Part shown: in pieces, positions 42,972 through 52,145 of the stretch | How the letters are laid out: the number at the start of each line of letters is the position of its first letter | Position numbering within the stretch: the stretch's first letter is position 1 | Assembly (NCBI RefSeq): GCF_009600605.1 | Contig: NZ_VWNA01000001.1 | Span: forward strand, 1,364,001-1,428,000 | Origin: Segnochrobactrum spirostomi | Lineage (GTDB): Bacteria > Pseudomonadota > Alphaproteobacteria > Rhizobiales > Segnochrobactraceae | Direction: 5' to 3' | Length of the DNA stretch: 64,000 bases | Program-made: the position numbers and the translations under genes | Notes under the pieces: model-generated | What the model was told of the DNA's origin: nothing | What the model saw: only the letters and a program-made list of their open reading frames with translations | The model's database searches: none

Positions 42972-44876
42972 TCATCGATCGGCCGCGGCGCCGCCGCGAC
43001 AGATCGGGCCGAAGGCGTCGGTTGCGGGCGGCGGGCCGAGGACGAAATCGGCGAGGCGGGCGAGCAGCGTCGGCCGGCCGGGTGGTTCGGCGTCGGAGCG
43101 GTTCACCGGCGCGGCGGTGCCGGGCACCTCTCCTGCCCGCTCCCGCGTCAACGCCTCGAAGCGGCGGACGCCGGGCGGATTGAGATCGTCCGGCCAGGGG
43201 GCGTCCTTCGGCAGCACCGTGTAGGTCGCCGTCATGCCGGCGCTGAAATGGTCGATGACGTGGCAGTGGAACATCCAGGTGCCGGGATCGTCCGGCACCA
43301 TGTCGGCCACGGTCGAGGTCGCCGGCATCACGCCGATCGTATCGACGCGCCGGCCGTACCAGATCGCCGTGTTGCCGTGCCAATGGGGGGTGTGGTTGTC
43401 GTCGGTCGACCCCATGCCGATGAGGTACCAGCGCACCCGCTCGCCTTCGCGCATCACGAGGCCCGGCAGGGTGCCGAAGATGTAGCCGTTGATGGCGTGC
43501 TTGAGGTTCGATTCGACCCAGTCGGCCGCCGGCCCCTGGGCGTTGCGGTCGTCGCCGTCGGCGCTGCCGCTGCCGGGTGTCATGCCGGGTTCGGTGAAGC
43601 GGGCGACGTTGTCGTCGAAGAGCTCGCTCGCGTTCTCGTCGAAGATCTTCCAGAGGGTGACGAACTCGCGATCGACGTCCTTCGGCCGGCCGGTCGGCCC
43701 GGCCATGCCGCGCCGGGTGACGATGATGGCGCCGATCAGGCCGCTGTTCTCGTCGGTGCCTTCGTGGTCGTGGCCGTGATAGGGCCAGGCGATCGAGCTC
43801 GGATCGGCCGGGCCGGGTCCCGCCCGTTCGGGGATCTCCCAGAGATAGGTGTAGGTGCCACCGGGCGGGATCAGCCCGCGCGGACCGTGGCCGCCGTCGT
43901 CGTAATGCGCACCCTCGAAGGCCTTCGAATAGAAGACGCCGTGGGGATGGAGGCCGTGCGGGCTCGCACTGTCGTTGCGCACCACGATGCGCAGGACGTC
44001 GCCCACCTCGCCGCGCAGCACGGGCCCGAGCAGGCCGAGGTGGACCCATTCCGGCGGCCGCGGCTTCAGGCGTGAGAACGAGCCGTCGGCATATTCGCGG
44101 TACAGGATCTTCTCGTATTTCGAGCCGATCCGGTCGGGCGCATTGTAGACGTAGAGCTGCTGCGCCGGGGTGAGGACGGTCCCCGTCAGGCCGTCCGCCT
44201 GGATCGGATCATAATCCCAATCGACCGTGTCGATGCCGATATAGGTGACGTGCGCGCCGAGGATGCGGCGGACCGCGGCGGCGAGCGCGGCCGTATCGAG
44301 CCTCTCGTCGAGGCGGACGACGAAATGGCCGTCCGGATCGTCGAGGAGGAGAACGCCGCCCTCGGGCACCTCCCCCGGCCGCACGCCGTAGCCGTCGAGA
44401 ACCTTGGCGATCGCATCGGCCGGACCGTTCAGGGCGACGACGGGCGCCGGCGCGGACGCAGCGTCCCGCGCGACGGAGACGGCGGCGACCTGCGACCCGC
44501 CCAAGGCGGCGAGGGTCGCGGCGAGCGCAGCCCGGCGTGCGATGCACGGGGCGCCGCAGGGACCGTCGGTCACGTGGAGAAGGAGGAAGCGGCCGCGGAA
44601 AGCGGCGTCGCTGACGGTCTTGCCCGCCGCATCGGAAAAGGAGAAGGCGGTCGTCGCCGACCACACGGGACCGTCTTCGCCGTCCATGCCCGGCATGACG
44701 GCATCCATACCCGGCGGCGCCTGCGTCGCGGTCGAGGCGGCGGAGGCGGGCTGGACAAGCAGAGCGCACAGGAGCGCGGGGACGATCGCCAGCCGGAACG
44801 CGTCGAGCGCGCGCGTTCGTGCCGAGACCAATGCGCGGGCGGGGACCAGCGCGAATCGGTGCCATGCCATTCTCAT
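42972..44876 (-). CDS. SCO-like domain fused to a multicopper oxidase
   Basis: A 634-residue exported protein. After the signal region (about 26-46), residues 68-210 resemble SCO1/SenC: FSFSDAAGKTVSDAAFRG, a CxxxC at C107/C111 (GPCGAPC) and DDPDGHFVV. From about 275 it is a ceruloplasmin/hephaestin-type oxidase: HLGLLGPVLRGEVGDVLRI, then HPHG (H310, H312), WPYHGHDH (H367-H371), HTPHWHG (H495-H500) and FHCHVIDHFSAGM (H537, C538, H539, H543, M548). All type 1, 2 and 3 copper ligands therefore appear present. GAGAGG precedes the ATG. A copper chaperone and its oxidase in one chain is unusual. Confidence 0.88.
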   Translation of the reverse strand: MRMAWHRFALVPARALVSARTRALDAFRLAIVPALLCALLVQPASAASTATQAPPGMDAVMPGMDGEDGPVWSATTAFSFSDAAGKTVSDAAFRGRFLLLHVTDGPCGAPCIARRAALAATLAALGGSQVAAVSVARDAASAPAPVVALNGPADAIAKVLDGYGVRPGEVPEGGVLLLDDPDGHFVVRLDERLDTAALAAAVRRILGAHVTYIGIDTVDWDYDPIQADGLTGTVLTPAQQLYVYNAPDRIGSKYEKILYREYADGSFSRLKPRPPEWVHLGLLGPVLRGEVGDVLRIVVRNDSASPHGLHPHGVFYSKAFEGAHYDDGGHGPRGLIPPGGTYTYLWEIPERAGPGPADPSSIAWPYHGHDHEGTDENSGLIGAIIVTRRGMAGPTGRPKDVDREFVTLWKIFDENASELFDDNVARFTEPGMTPGSGSADGDDRNAQGPAADWVESNLKHAINGYIFGTLPGLVMREGERVRWYLIGMGSTDDNHTPHWHGNTAIWYGRRVDTIGVMPATSTVADMVPDDPGTWMFHCHVIDHFSAGMTATYTVLPKDAPWPDDLNPPGVRRFEALTRERAGEVPGTAAPVNRSDAEPPGRPTLLARLADFVLGPPPATDAFGPICRGGAAADR

Positions 44877-45160
44877 GGCGTGCCTCTCCGTTCGGCCATC
44901 CCCGGCTGCGAAGCCGCACCATCGGGCATCGATGTGACGATTTCATATCGGCAACGGCTCGCCGCGCCTGCCGCCGCTTCGGTTCGCAAAGCTTTGACCG
45001 CCTTGTCGCTCGGCAGGGATGGGATCAATCCCGCACGACGGCCCGCAGCGGCATCGGCCGCGGCAGAAAACGCATCCACGCCCCGTCCCGGCGTTTCGAT
45101 CTCCGTCCCTTATGCTCTAAGGTGCCTCACCTTCATGCTGACCAGGTCGAACCCGTCTCA

Positions 45161-47101
45161 ATGAGTGCGGATAACATCTCGACGGACCAAGCGGATCGGC
45201 CGCGCTGGACGCAGCCTTTGCGGGTCCATCTCGGCATCGCGATGGTCCTGCTCCTCATCGCGATCGCCGGCTCGCTGATGGGGTTCAATTATTGGCACGG
45301 TCGCGCGGAGGCGATCAAAGAGGCCTCGCTCCGCATGCGCGACTTCGCGAGCCGGCTGCTCGACCGCTATCACCTCCTCGCCGACCGCTCGATCATGTTC
45401 ACCGACATGGCGGCGCTTTCCGACGCCCTGTCGAAGCTGCCGCCCTACCGCATGGACGCCAAGATCGACCAGCTCAAATCGATCCTCCAGCGTTCGCTCG
45501 AAACCGACGGCGCCTATGTCGGCTATCCGAACGGCGACGCCCTCCATGTGGTGGACGTGCAAGGCTCGCCGGAATGGCAGAAGGTGCTGCACGCCCCCGC
45601 GGGCACCTCGATCGCCATCGGGCTCTCCTCCGTGCCGGCGAGCGGGGCCACCATCGCCTGGCGCTTTGTCGACCACGACGGGCGGACGATCGGAGAGATC
45701 CCGCCGACGCCGACCGATTTCGATCCCCGGGTGCGCCCCTGGTATCAGGCCGCCATCGCCAACAAGGGCGCGGTCGTTACCGAGCCCTACATTATGGCCT
45801 CGACCGGCAAGCTCGGCATGACGATCGCCCAGTCGCACCGCGCCGATGCAGGGATCGTCGTCGGCGTCGATATCGTGATGGATACGCTGTCGCGCTTTCT
45901 CTCGGCGCAGCGCATCACCCCGGAGGCGACGACGCTCGTCTTGAACGCGGGAGGTGATCTCCTCATCGAGTCGGGCGACGATCGGGCGATCATGGACGGG
46001 CTCGCGGCCTTCATCCGCAAGCCCCGCATCACCGCGAAACAGGGCCAGGACGAGAGCCTGGTGCGCGCTCGGATCGCGGGGCAGCCCTTCCTCGTCGAGA
46101 TCACCCGGGTCGGGCCGGATTCGATCCTCGCCGGAGGCCGCATCGTCGTCGCCGCCCCGATGAACGAACTGACCGCGCGGGCCGACCGCGCGATGCAGCA
46201 ACACATGGCAATTTCCGCCTTCATCCTGCTCGCGGGTATCGCCATGGCCGTCGTCATCGCCCGGCGCATCACCGTCTCGCTCCGCCTCCTGACGGCGCAG
46301 GCGAACGATCTCCGGCGGCTCGTCCTCAGTGACACCACCCGCGTCCGCTCCCGCATCACCGAGATCGCCGAACTCGGCAAGGCGATGGCCGCGGCCCGTC
46401 AGGCCCTGCGCAGCTTCGGCCTCTACGTCCCGCGCGAGATCGTGCGGGCGATCATGTCGGACGGGCAGTTCCAGAACCGCTCGGCGGTGCGCCGCGACGT
46501 CACCGCCCTGTTCACCGACATCAAGGACTTCACCACCATCTCCGAGGTCAATTCGCCGGAGGACGTCGTGACGATGCTGTCGGCTTATTTCGACGCCCTG
46601 AACGACGAGATCGTCGCGCACCACGGCGCGCTCGTTCAATTCAATGGGGACTCGGTCTTCGCGATCTGGAATGCCCCGAACCCCGACCCCGATCACGTCG
46701 CCCAGGGCTGCGCCTGCGCGCTCGCCATGAAGCGCGCGGTGGACGTCTTCAATGCGGGCCAGCGGGCGCACGGCCTGCCGGAATTCATCACCCGCATCGG
46801 CGTTCACGTCGGGCCGGCGGTCGTGGGTTCGGTGGGGGCCGAGGAGCGCCTGCAATATACCGGCATGGGCGACACCATCAACGTCGCGTCCCGGCTCGAA
46901 GGCCTCAACAAGACCTACGGCACCACGATCCTCGTCAGCGAGGCGGTGGCCGAGCGGGCAGGTGCGGCCTTCGCGATGCGACGCATCGACAACGCCCAGG
47001 TGAAGGGCCGCGTCGAGGCCGTCACCGTCTACGAATTGACGGACGCGGCGCCGGAGGTTGCGGCTACTATCCCGTCGTCGGGCGGGCAGACGGTGACGTA
47101 G
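45161..47101 (+). CDS. Membrane-bound class III nucleotide cyclase with Cache sensor
   Basis: A 646-residue receptor-type cyclase. TM1 is at about 23-43, a periplasmic double-Cache domain spans 45-345 (DPRVRPWYQAA is diagnostic), TM2 is 349-366, a HAMP-like helix follows, and the catalytic domain is about 440-620. Metal residues D453 (FTDIKDF) and D497 (FNGDSVF) and the transition-state N574/R578 (NVASRLE) are present. At the base-specifying lysine position there is Q493 (VQFNGD), and T567 replaces the usual Asp. Adenylate cyclase is the default guess. It diverges from the oxidase gene across 284 bases in which I see only a small GGGAT/ATCCC repeat. Confidence 0.9.
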   Translation: MSADNISTDQADRPRWTQPLRVHLGIAMVLLLIAIAGSLMGFNYWHGRAEAIKEASLRMRDFASRLLDRYHLLADRSIMFTDMAALSDALSKLPPYRMDAKIDQLKSILQRSLETDGAYVGYPNGDALHVVDVQGSPEWQKVLHAPAGTSIAIGLSSVPASGATIAWRFVDHDGRTIGEIPPTPTDFDPRVRPWYQAAIANKGAVVTEPYIMASTGKLGMTIAQSHRADAGIVVGVDIVMDTLSRFLSAQRITPEATTLVLNAGGDLLIESGDDRAIMDGLAAFIRKPRITAKQGQDESLVRARIAGQPFLVEITRVGPDSILAGGRIVVAAPMNELTARADRAMQQHMAISAFILLAGIAMAVVIARRITVSLRLLTAQANDLRRLVLSDTTRVRSRITEIAELGKAMAAARQALRSFGLYVPREIVRAIMSDGQFQNRSAVRRDVTALFTDIKDFTTISEVNSPEDVVTMLSAYFDALNDEIVAHHGALVQFNGDSVFAIWNAPNPDPDHVAQGCACALAMKRAVDVFNAGQRAHGLPEFITRIGVHVGPAVVGSVGAEERLQYTGMGDTINVASRLEGLNKTYGTTILVSEAVAERAGAAFAMRRIDNAQVKGRVEAVTVYELTDAAPEVAATIPSSGGQTVT

Positions 47102-47144
47102 CGCGAACTATTGCGGCATATCCCGGCCTCTCCGATCCTTCGCG

Positions 47145-47167
47145 CCGCGGGCGGGGAGAAGGGAGCG
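47145..47167. repeat. Solo arm of intergenic repeat family A
   Basis: GCCGCGGGCGGGGAGAAGGG, followed by AGC, closely matches the right end of the copy at 36.6 kb (GCTCGCGGGGAGAAGGGAGC). No partner arm is present, so it is a decayed or partial copy in the gap after the cyclase gene. Confidence 0.42.
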
Positions 47168-47215
47168 GCGACGCCGGTGCCCCAATAAGGGATCACCCCA
47201 CCGTCTCGGTTCGGC

Positions 47216-47482
47216 TCAGGTTCCCGGCACCTTGAGGAAGGGGAAGTCGGCGAGCTTGTAGCCGGACTGCATCAGCCAATAGAACGCCCCGAACAGGACG
47301 CCGGCGACCACGGAATTGACGATCACGATGCGCATCAGGCGCAGCCGGAACGGGGCGCTCTCCGGCGTGCCGGGAACCACCCGTCCGCTCTCCTCCTGGG
47401 TGCGCAGGCCCCACGGCAGGACGGCGAAAATGATCGTCCACCAGATCACGAAATAGATCGCAAGGCCGCTCGAGAAGGACAT
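47216..47482 (-). CDS. DUF1467 family membrane protein
   Basis: An 88-residue protein with two hydrophobic helices (about 5-26 and 50-70). The opening SSGLAIYFVIWWTIIFAVLP, then GLRTQEESG, is the DUF1467 signature. The family is found almost only in alphaproteobacteria, typically between mce and proS, as expected here on the mce side. Its function is unknown. It follows mce by about 100 bases. Confidence 0.9.
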   Translation of the reverse strand: MSFSSGLAIYFVIWWTIIFAVLPWGLRTQEESGRVVPGTPESAPFRLRLMRIVIVNSVVAGVLFGAFYWLMQSGYKLADFPFLKVPGT

Positions 47483-47583
47483 GTTCGCTACCCCGTCGTC
47501 CGGGTCTTTTGCCCGGTCCCGGCTGCGGACGAGCGATCCCGTCCACGCCGCTTCAGCCTATCATAGGCCGTTGCGCGGACGGC

Positions 47584-48006
47584 TCAATGGCCGGAGGGAT
47601 CGGCGACCTGCTCGAGCTCGACGAGGGTGCCGCAGAAATCCTTGGGGTCGAGGAAGAGGACCGGATTGCCGTGGGCGCCGATCTTCGGCTCGCCGCTGCC
47701 GAGTACCCGAGCGCCGGAGGCGATCAGGCTGTCGCGGGCGGCGAGGATATCCGCGACCTCGTAGCAGACGTGATGCACACCGCCGGCCGGGTTGCGGGCG
47801 AGGAAGCGGGCGATCGGGGAGGTGTCGCCGAGCGCCGCCAGGAGCTCGATCTTGGTGTTGCCGAGATCGATGAAGACCGTCGTCACGCCGTGCTCCGGCA
47901 GCGGCAGCGGTGCGGACACCGTGGCGCCGAGTTGGTCGCGATAGATCGCGGTCGCGGCCGCGAGGTCGGGCACGGCGATCGCCACGTGGTTGAGACGGCC
48001 GATCAT
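47584..48006 (-). CDS. mce: Methylmalonyl-CoA epimerase
   Basis: A 140-residue vicinal-oxygen-chelate enzyme that interconverts (R)- and (S)-methylmalonyl-CoA in the propionate pathway. Two VOC repeats are visible: LNHVAIAVPDLAAATAIYRD at the start, with metal ligand H7, and GVHHVCYEVADILAAR later, ending in GTLVELEQ with the metal-binding glutamate. Length fits the family. It lies between the RNase J fragments and DUF1467, its standard alphaproteobacterial position. Confidence 0.93.
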   Translation of the reverse strand: MIGRLNHVAIAVPDLAAATAIYRDQLGATVSAPLPLPEHGVTTVFIDLGNTKIELLAALGDTSPIARFLARNPAGGVHHVCYEVADILAARDSLIASGARVLGSGEPKIGAHGNPVLFLDPKDFCGTLVELEQVADPSGH

Positions 48007-48049
48007 GAATGCCTCCCCTCCCCGGCCGGCGCGGCCGCCGGCCCGCGGC

Positions 48050-48322
48050 TCAGTCCGTCGTCACCGTGACGCGGCAGACCGGCTTCTTGCCCCATTCGGC
48101 TGCGACCGCAGACCGGGCGGCGCGGCGCACCGCCTCCGCCACGAGCCCATGGTCCTTGCGGCGCGGCTTCGGGATCGAAGAATAGGCGCCATCGACCGCC
48201 TTCGCCACGATCTCCTCGAAGGCGCGGCCATCCGCCGTTTCGACCGGCACGCCGACGAGCGTGATCGCCGGCGCTGCCAATTCCTCGCCGCGCGGATCGA
48301 GGGCGAGCGAGACCACGATCAC
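48050..48322 (-). CDS. rnj: C-terminal part of RNase J, split off by a frameshift
   Basis: A 90-residue reading frame matching the C-terminal domain of RNase J, with KPRRKDHGLVAEAVRRAARS ending in WGKKPVCRVTV. Its first codon (GTG) overlaps the stop of the upstream 468-residue frame as GTGA, just after a run of six Gs. One more G in that run would join both frames into a 558-residue RNase J of normal length. It may be made by reinitiation at the GTG, by slippage on the G run, or the split may be a sequencing error. Confidence 0.82.
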   Translation of the reverse strand: MIVVSLALDPRGEELAAPAITLVGVPVETADGRAFEEIVAKAVDGAYSSIPKPRRKDHGLVAEAVRRAARSAVAAEWGKKPVCRVTVTTD

Positions 48323-49725
48323 CCCCCGAAGGAAAGCCGGCGGCGGTCGTCGACGCCGGACATCTCCGGCTCCAGAAGCAGGCGGCCGTCGCGGTAGAGC
48401 CGGCCGGCGAAGACCTCGTCGACCTCCACCGCCGGACCCGGGGCCAAGCGGATCATCGCGCCGTTGCGGCCGACCACCACCTCGCCGACGCCGAGGCTGC
48501 GGGCGAGCTTGGCATGCTCGGCCAAGTGCAGCGGCTCGCCGTGGACCGGCAGCGCGACCTGCGGCTTGAGGAGACCGTAGAGCTCGGCGAGCTCGTCGCG
48601 GCGGGGATGGCCGGAGACGTGCACGAGGCCGTCATGGTCCGTCATGATGTCGATGCCGCGCGCGGCGAGCGCGTTCACGATCGACCCGACCGCCTTCTCG
48701 TTGCCGGGAATGGTTCGCGAGGAGAAGATCACGAGATCGCCCGGCGAGAGCGCGATGGCGCGGTGATCGTCCGACGCGATACGGGCGAGCGCGGCGCGCG
48801 GCTCGCCCTGACTGCCGGTCAACAGCGCCACCACCTTGTCCGGCGGCAGATAGCCGTAGGCATCCTCGTCGAGCACGGGCCTGAGGCCGTCGAGATAGCC
48901 GAGCTCCTCGGAGATATCGAGCACACGGCGCATGGCGCGGCCGAGCACCACGACCTCGCGATCGTTCGCCTGGGCGGCCGCGATGACCGCGCGCAGGCGG
49001 GCGACGTTGGAGGCGAAGGTGGTGACGGCGACGCGCCGGGGCGCCTTGGCGATGATCTCGGTCAGCGAGGCCGCGACGTCGATCTCCGAAGGCGAGCGGC
49101 CGGACCGCGTGGCGTTGGTCGAATCGCAGATGAAGGCGCGCACGCCCTCGCGGCCGATCTCGGCGAAGCGGGCGAGGTCGATCGGCAGGCCGAGGCCGGG
49201 CGTCGGATCGATCTTCCAGTCGCCGGAATGGACCGCCGTGCCGACCGCCGTGCGGATCACCAGGGCGTTCGGCTCGGGGATCGAGTGGGAGACGGCGACG
49301 AATTCGAGATCGAACGGGCCGAGCGCCCAGCGGGCACCCTGATCGACCTCGACGATCTCGATTTCGGGCGCGCCCGGCTCGCTCTCCATCTTCGCCTCGA
49401 GCATGGCGGCGGTGAAGGCGGTCGCATAGACCGGCGCCTTGAGCCGCGGCCAGAGATCGAGGAGCGCGCCGTAATGGTCTTCGTGGGCGTGGGTCACCAC
49501 GATGCCGAGCAGATTGTCGCGCTCGGCCTCGATGAAGGCGATGTCGGGCATCACCACGTCGACGCCGGGCTCACGCTCACCGCCGAAAGAGATGCCGCAA
49601 TCGACCATCAGCCATTGGCGGTGCTTCGGCGGACCGAAGCCGTAGAGCGCCATGTTCATGCCGATCTCGCCGACGCCGCCGAGCGGCAGAAAGACGAGTT
49701 CGGACTCAGAGTGGGTCTTCTTCAT
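48319..49725 (-). CDS. rnj: Ribonuclease J, metallo-beta-lactamase/beta-CASP part
   Basis: The 468-residue N-terminal portion of RNase J, an exo/endoribonuclease for rRNA maturation and mRNA decay. LPLGGVGEIGMNM opens the beta-lactamase fold, the zinc motif THAHEDH gives H79, H81, D83 and H84, and HSGDWKIDPTP and CDSTNATRSGRSPSE follow. The beta-CASP part contains TTFASNVARLRA and SGHPRRDEL. The frame stops right after RRLSFGG, where the family continues into the C-terminal domain now encoded in the next frame. The start overlaps the birA stop (ATGA). The catalytic core is intact; oligomerisation and stability could suffer. Confidence 0.9.
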   Translation of the reverse strand: MKKTHSESELVFLPLGGVGEIGMNMALYGFGPPKHRQWLMVDCGISFGGEREPGVDVVMPDIAFIEAERDNLLGIVVTHAHEDHYGALLDLWPRLKAPVYATAFTAAMLEAKMESEPGAPEIEIVEVDQGARWALGPFDLEFVAVSHSIPEPNALVIRTAVGTAVHSGDWKIDPTPGLGLPIDLARFAEIGREGVRAFICDSTNATRSGRSPSEIDVAASLTEIIAKAPRRVAVTTFASNVARLRAVIAAAQANDREVVVLGRAMRRVLDISEELGYLDGLRPVLDEDAYGYLPPDKVVALLTGSQGEPRAALARIASDDHRAIALSPGDLVIFSSRTIPGNEKAVGSIVNALAARGIDIMTDHDGLVHVSGHPRRDELAELYGLLKPQVALPVHGEPLHLAEHAKLARSLGVGEVVVGRNGAMIRLAPGPAVEVDEVFAGRLYRDGRLLLEPEMSGVDDRRRLSFGG

Positions 49726-50555
49726 GTTCGCGCTGTTGCCGCCACTCCGAAGTGCACCTCGCCGGCGGTGATGCGCTTCACGGTTCCGTTCTCCGCCCGG
49801 ACGACGAGGCGTCCCTCTTCGTCGAGCGTTTCGAATGTTCCTTCGACGACCTCGCCGCCGACGCGCACCGCCACGCGCCCGCCGAGGCCGGCTGCGCGGG
49901 TGAGCCACGCCCGTCGCACGTCCTTGAAGCCGCGCCCACCGTCCCACATCGCCTCGATGCCGGTCCAGGCCTCGGCGAGGGCAGTGAACACGTCATCGGC
50001 GGTGACGGAGAGGCCGACATCGCGAAGCGAGGTCGCCGGATAGGGCAGGCCCTCGGGAGAATACGCGACATTGACGCCGATGCCGATCACGAGCGCGGTA
50101 CGGCCGTGGCCGAGATCCTCGCGCTCGAGCATGATGCCGGAGAGCTTGGCGCCACCGAGCAACACGTCGTTCGGCCACTTGAGGGCGAGCCGGTCGCCGG
50201 CCGAGGGCCCAGCCCCGTCGGCGCCGTCGAGCAGGACGCGGGCGTCGAGAGCCGGGGCGACGCGGCGCAGCGCCTCGTCGAGCGATAGGCCGGCGACGAA
50301 GCCGAGCGTGGCGGCAGCGAGCGGGTCGAGATCGACGATTTTCAGAAGGCTCGCGGCAAGATTGCCGGTCGGCGTCTCCCAGGCCCGGCCGCGGCGACCG
50401 CGCCCCGCGGTCTGGGCCCGTGCCACGACCCAGAGATCGCCGGCATCGCCCGCCCGCGCGCGCTCCATCGCTTCCGTGTTGGTGGAACCGATGGTCTCAT
50501 AGGCGGCGAGACGATATCCGGCGTCGCGGGCCCGAGGGCCGAGGATGAAGGCCAT
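49722..50555 (-). CDS. birA: Biotin-[acetyl-CoA-carboxylase] ligase
   Basis: A 277-residue enzyme that activates biotin and attaches it to the carboxylase carrier protein. The biotin/ATP-binding loop is QTAGRGRRGRAWETPTGNLA, KWPNDVLLGGAKLSGIMLE is the second signature, and VIGIGVNVAYSPEG follows. No N-terminal helix-turn-helix is present, so this is a group I ligase without repressor activity. It begins four bases after nuoN and overlaps rnj by four bases, continuing the nuo transcription unit. Confidence 0.95.
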   Translation of the reverse strand: MAFILGPRARDAGYRLAAYETIGSTNTEAMERARAGDAGDLWVVARAQTAGRGRRGRAWETPTGNLAASLLKIVDLDPLAAATLGFVAGLSLDEALRRVAPALDARVLLDGADGAGPSAGDRLALKWPNDVLLGGAKLSGIMLEREDLGHGRTALVIGIGVNVAYSPEGLPYPATSLRDVGLSVTADDVFTALAEAWTGIEAMWDGGRGFKDVRRAWLTRAAGLGGRVAVRVGGEVVEGTFETLDEEGRLVVRAENGTVKRITAGEVHFGVAATART

Positions 50556-50559
50556 TCCG

Positions 50560-51990
50560 TCAGAACAGGCTCGCGGCGGCGGCGCTGGCGGCCTCCACGA
50601 GCGGCGCGGCGAACACCACGAAGAACAGCACCACGATGCCGCTGAGGCCGAGGACGACGCGCAGTTCGCCCGGCATCGGCTCGAGCGCGCCCGGCGATTC
50701 GTCGAAGTACATCACCTTGACGACCCGCAGATAATAGAAGGCGCCCACGACCGAAGTGAGCACGCCGATGACCGACAGGATGTAGAGCCCGGCGTGTATG
50801 GCGGCGGCGAACACGTAGAACTTGGCGAAGAAGCCGGCGAGCGGCGGGATTCCGGCGAGCGAGAACATGATCATCGCCAGGACGAAGGCCATCACCGGGT
50901 TGGTGCGCGAGAGGCCGCCGAGGTCCTGGACCTCCTCGACCATCACGCCGGCGCGGCGCATCGACAGGATGCAGGCGAAGGCACCGAAGGTCATGGCGAG
51001 GTAGATCGTCATGTAGATGATGACGCCCTGGACGCCCTCCTGGGTGCCGGCGGCGAGGCCGACCAACGCGAATCCCATGTGGCCGATCGAGGAATAGGCC
51101 ATCAGACGCTTGATGTTGCGCTGGCCGATCGCGGCGAAGGAGCCGAGCGCCATCGACGCGATCGAGACGAACACGACGATCTGCTGCCAGGCGAGATCGA
51201 CGGTACCGAAGGCGTCGATCGCGATGCGCACGAACACGGCCATGGCCGCAATCTTCGGCGAGGCGGCGAAGAAGGCGGTGACCGGGGTCGGGGCGCCTTC
51301 ATAGACGTCCGGCGTCCACATGTGGAACGGCACGGCCGAGATCTTGAAGCAGAGGCCGGCGAGCACGAACACGATGCCGAACACGAAGCCCGTGGTGGTC
51401 TCGCCGTTCGAAACCGCATGGGCGATCGCGGCGAAGCCGGTCTGGCCGGTGAAGCCGTACACGAGCGACATGCCGTAGAGCATCATGCCGGACGAGAGCG
51501 CGCCGAGGACGAAATACTTCAGGCCCGCCTCGGTCGCCTTCAACGAGTCGCGGTGGATCGCCGCCATCACGTAAAGCGAAAGGCTCATCAGCTCGAGCCC
51601 GAGATAGAGCGCGATGAGGTCGGTCGCCGAGATCAGCATCATCATGCCGACGGTCGAGAGCACGATCACCACCGGATATTCGAAGCTCTCGAACTTCTCG
51701 TTCCGCACGTAGGTCGTCGACACCACGATCGCGAGCGCCGAGCCGATCAGGGCGAGAAGCTTGAGGAAGCGGCCGAACGGATCGGAGACGAAGGCGCCCG
51801 AGAAGGTCGAGCCGTAGTGCGGCGCGAAGGCGACGATCGCGGCGATCACGAGCAGCAGAATGACCGCCAGCCCGCGCACGGCCCCGGCCGCGCGCTCCCC
51901 GGCGAACACGCCGATCAGAAGGAGCACGAGCGCGCCAAGCGCCAGCAGGATCTCCGGCATCGCCGGCATAAGATCGGGCAGCGTCGCCAT
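50560..51990 (-). CDS. nuoN: NADH-quinone oxidoreductase subunit N
   Basis: A 476-residue antiporter-like membrane subunit of complex I with about 14 helices, one of the proton-pumping modules. Conserved features are [20 protein letters not shown] (helix 5 glutamate), [20 protein letters not shown] and [20 protein letters not shown]. It is the last nuo gene, with birA following after four bases. It is separated from nuoM by 155 bases containing a strong hairpin. Confidence 0.96.
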   Translation of the reverse strand: MATLPDLMPAMPEILLALGALVLLLIGVFAGERAAGAVRGLAVILLLVIAAIVAFAPHYGSTFSGAFVSDPFGRFLKLLALIGSALAIVVSTTYVRNEKFESFEYPVVIVLSTVGMMMLISATDLIALYLGLELMSLSLYVMAAIHRDSLKATEAGLKYFVLGALSSGMMLYGMSLVYGFTGQTGFAAIAHAVSNGETTTGFVFGIVFVLAGLCFKISAVPFHMWTPDVYEGAPTPVTAFFAASPKIAAMAVFVRIAIDAFGTVDLAWQQIVVFVSIASMALGSFAAIGQRNIKRLMAYSSIGHMGFALVGLAAGTQEGVQGVIIYMTIYLAMTFGAFACILSMRRAGVMVEEVQDLGGLSRTNPVMAFVLAMIMFSLAGIPPLAGFFAKFYVFAAAIHAGLYILSVIGVLTSVVGAFYYLRVVKVMYFDESPGALEPMPGELRVVLGLSGIVVLFFVVFAAPLVEAASAAAASLF

Positions 51991-52106
51991 CTGGTTGTCG
52001 CCTCTCGTCCTTGGTCCGAGGACCGGCGACTTCGCGCCCGGCCTCGTCGTCTCATCTCAGCGGATGGCGGACCGCGCTCGGAACGCGCGATCGACGCCGC
52101 CTTCGA

Positions 52107-52137
52107 GAACCGGCCGGCGCGAAAGCGCGGCCGGTTC
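52107..52137. other. Strong stem-loop between nuoM and nuoN
   Basis: GAACCGGCC and GCGC pair with their complements around GAAA with one bulged G, giving about 13 bp. No T run follows on the minus strand, so it looks like an mRNA-processing or stability element rather than a terminator. A 15-bp direct repeat (GCGCGATCGACGCCG at 52085 and 52151) flanks it. Confidence 0.5.
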
Positions 52138-52145
52138 CGGGATCG

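Noticed and set aside
45016-45032. GGGAT-CA-ATCCC repeat in the oxidase-cyclase divergent region
   Set aside because: A 5-bp inverted repeat is short enough to be chance and has no supporting promoter elements.
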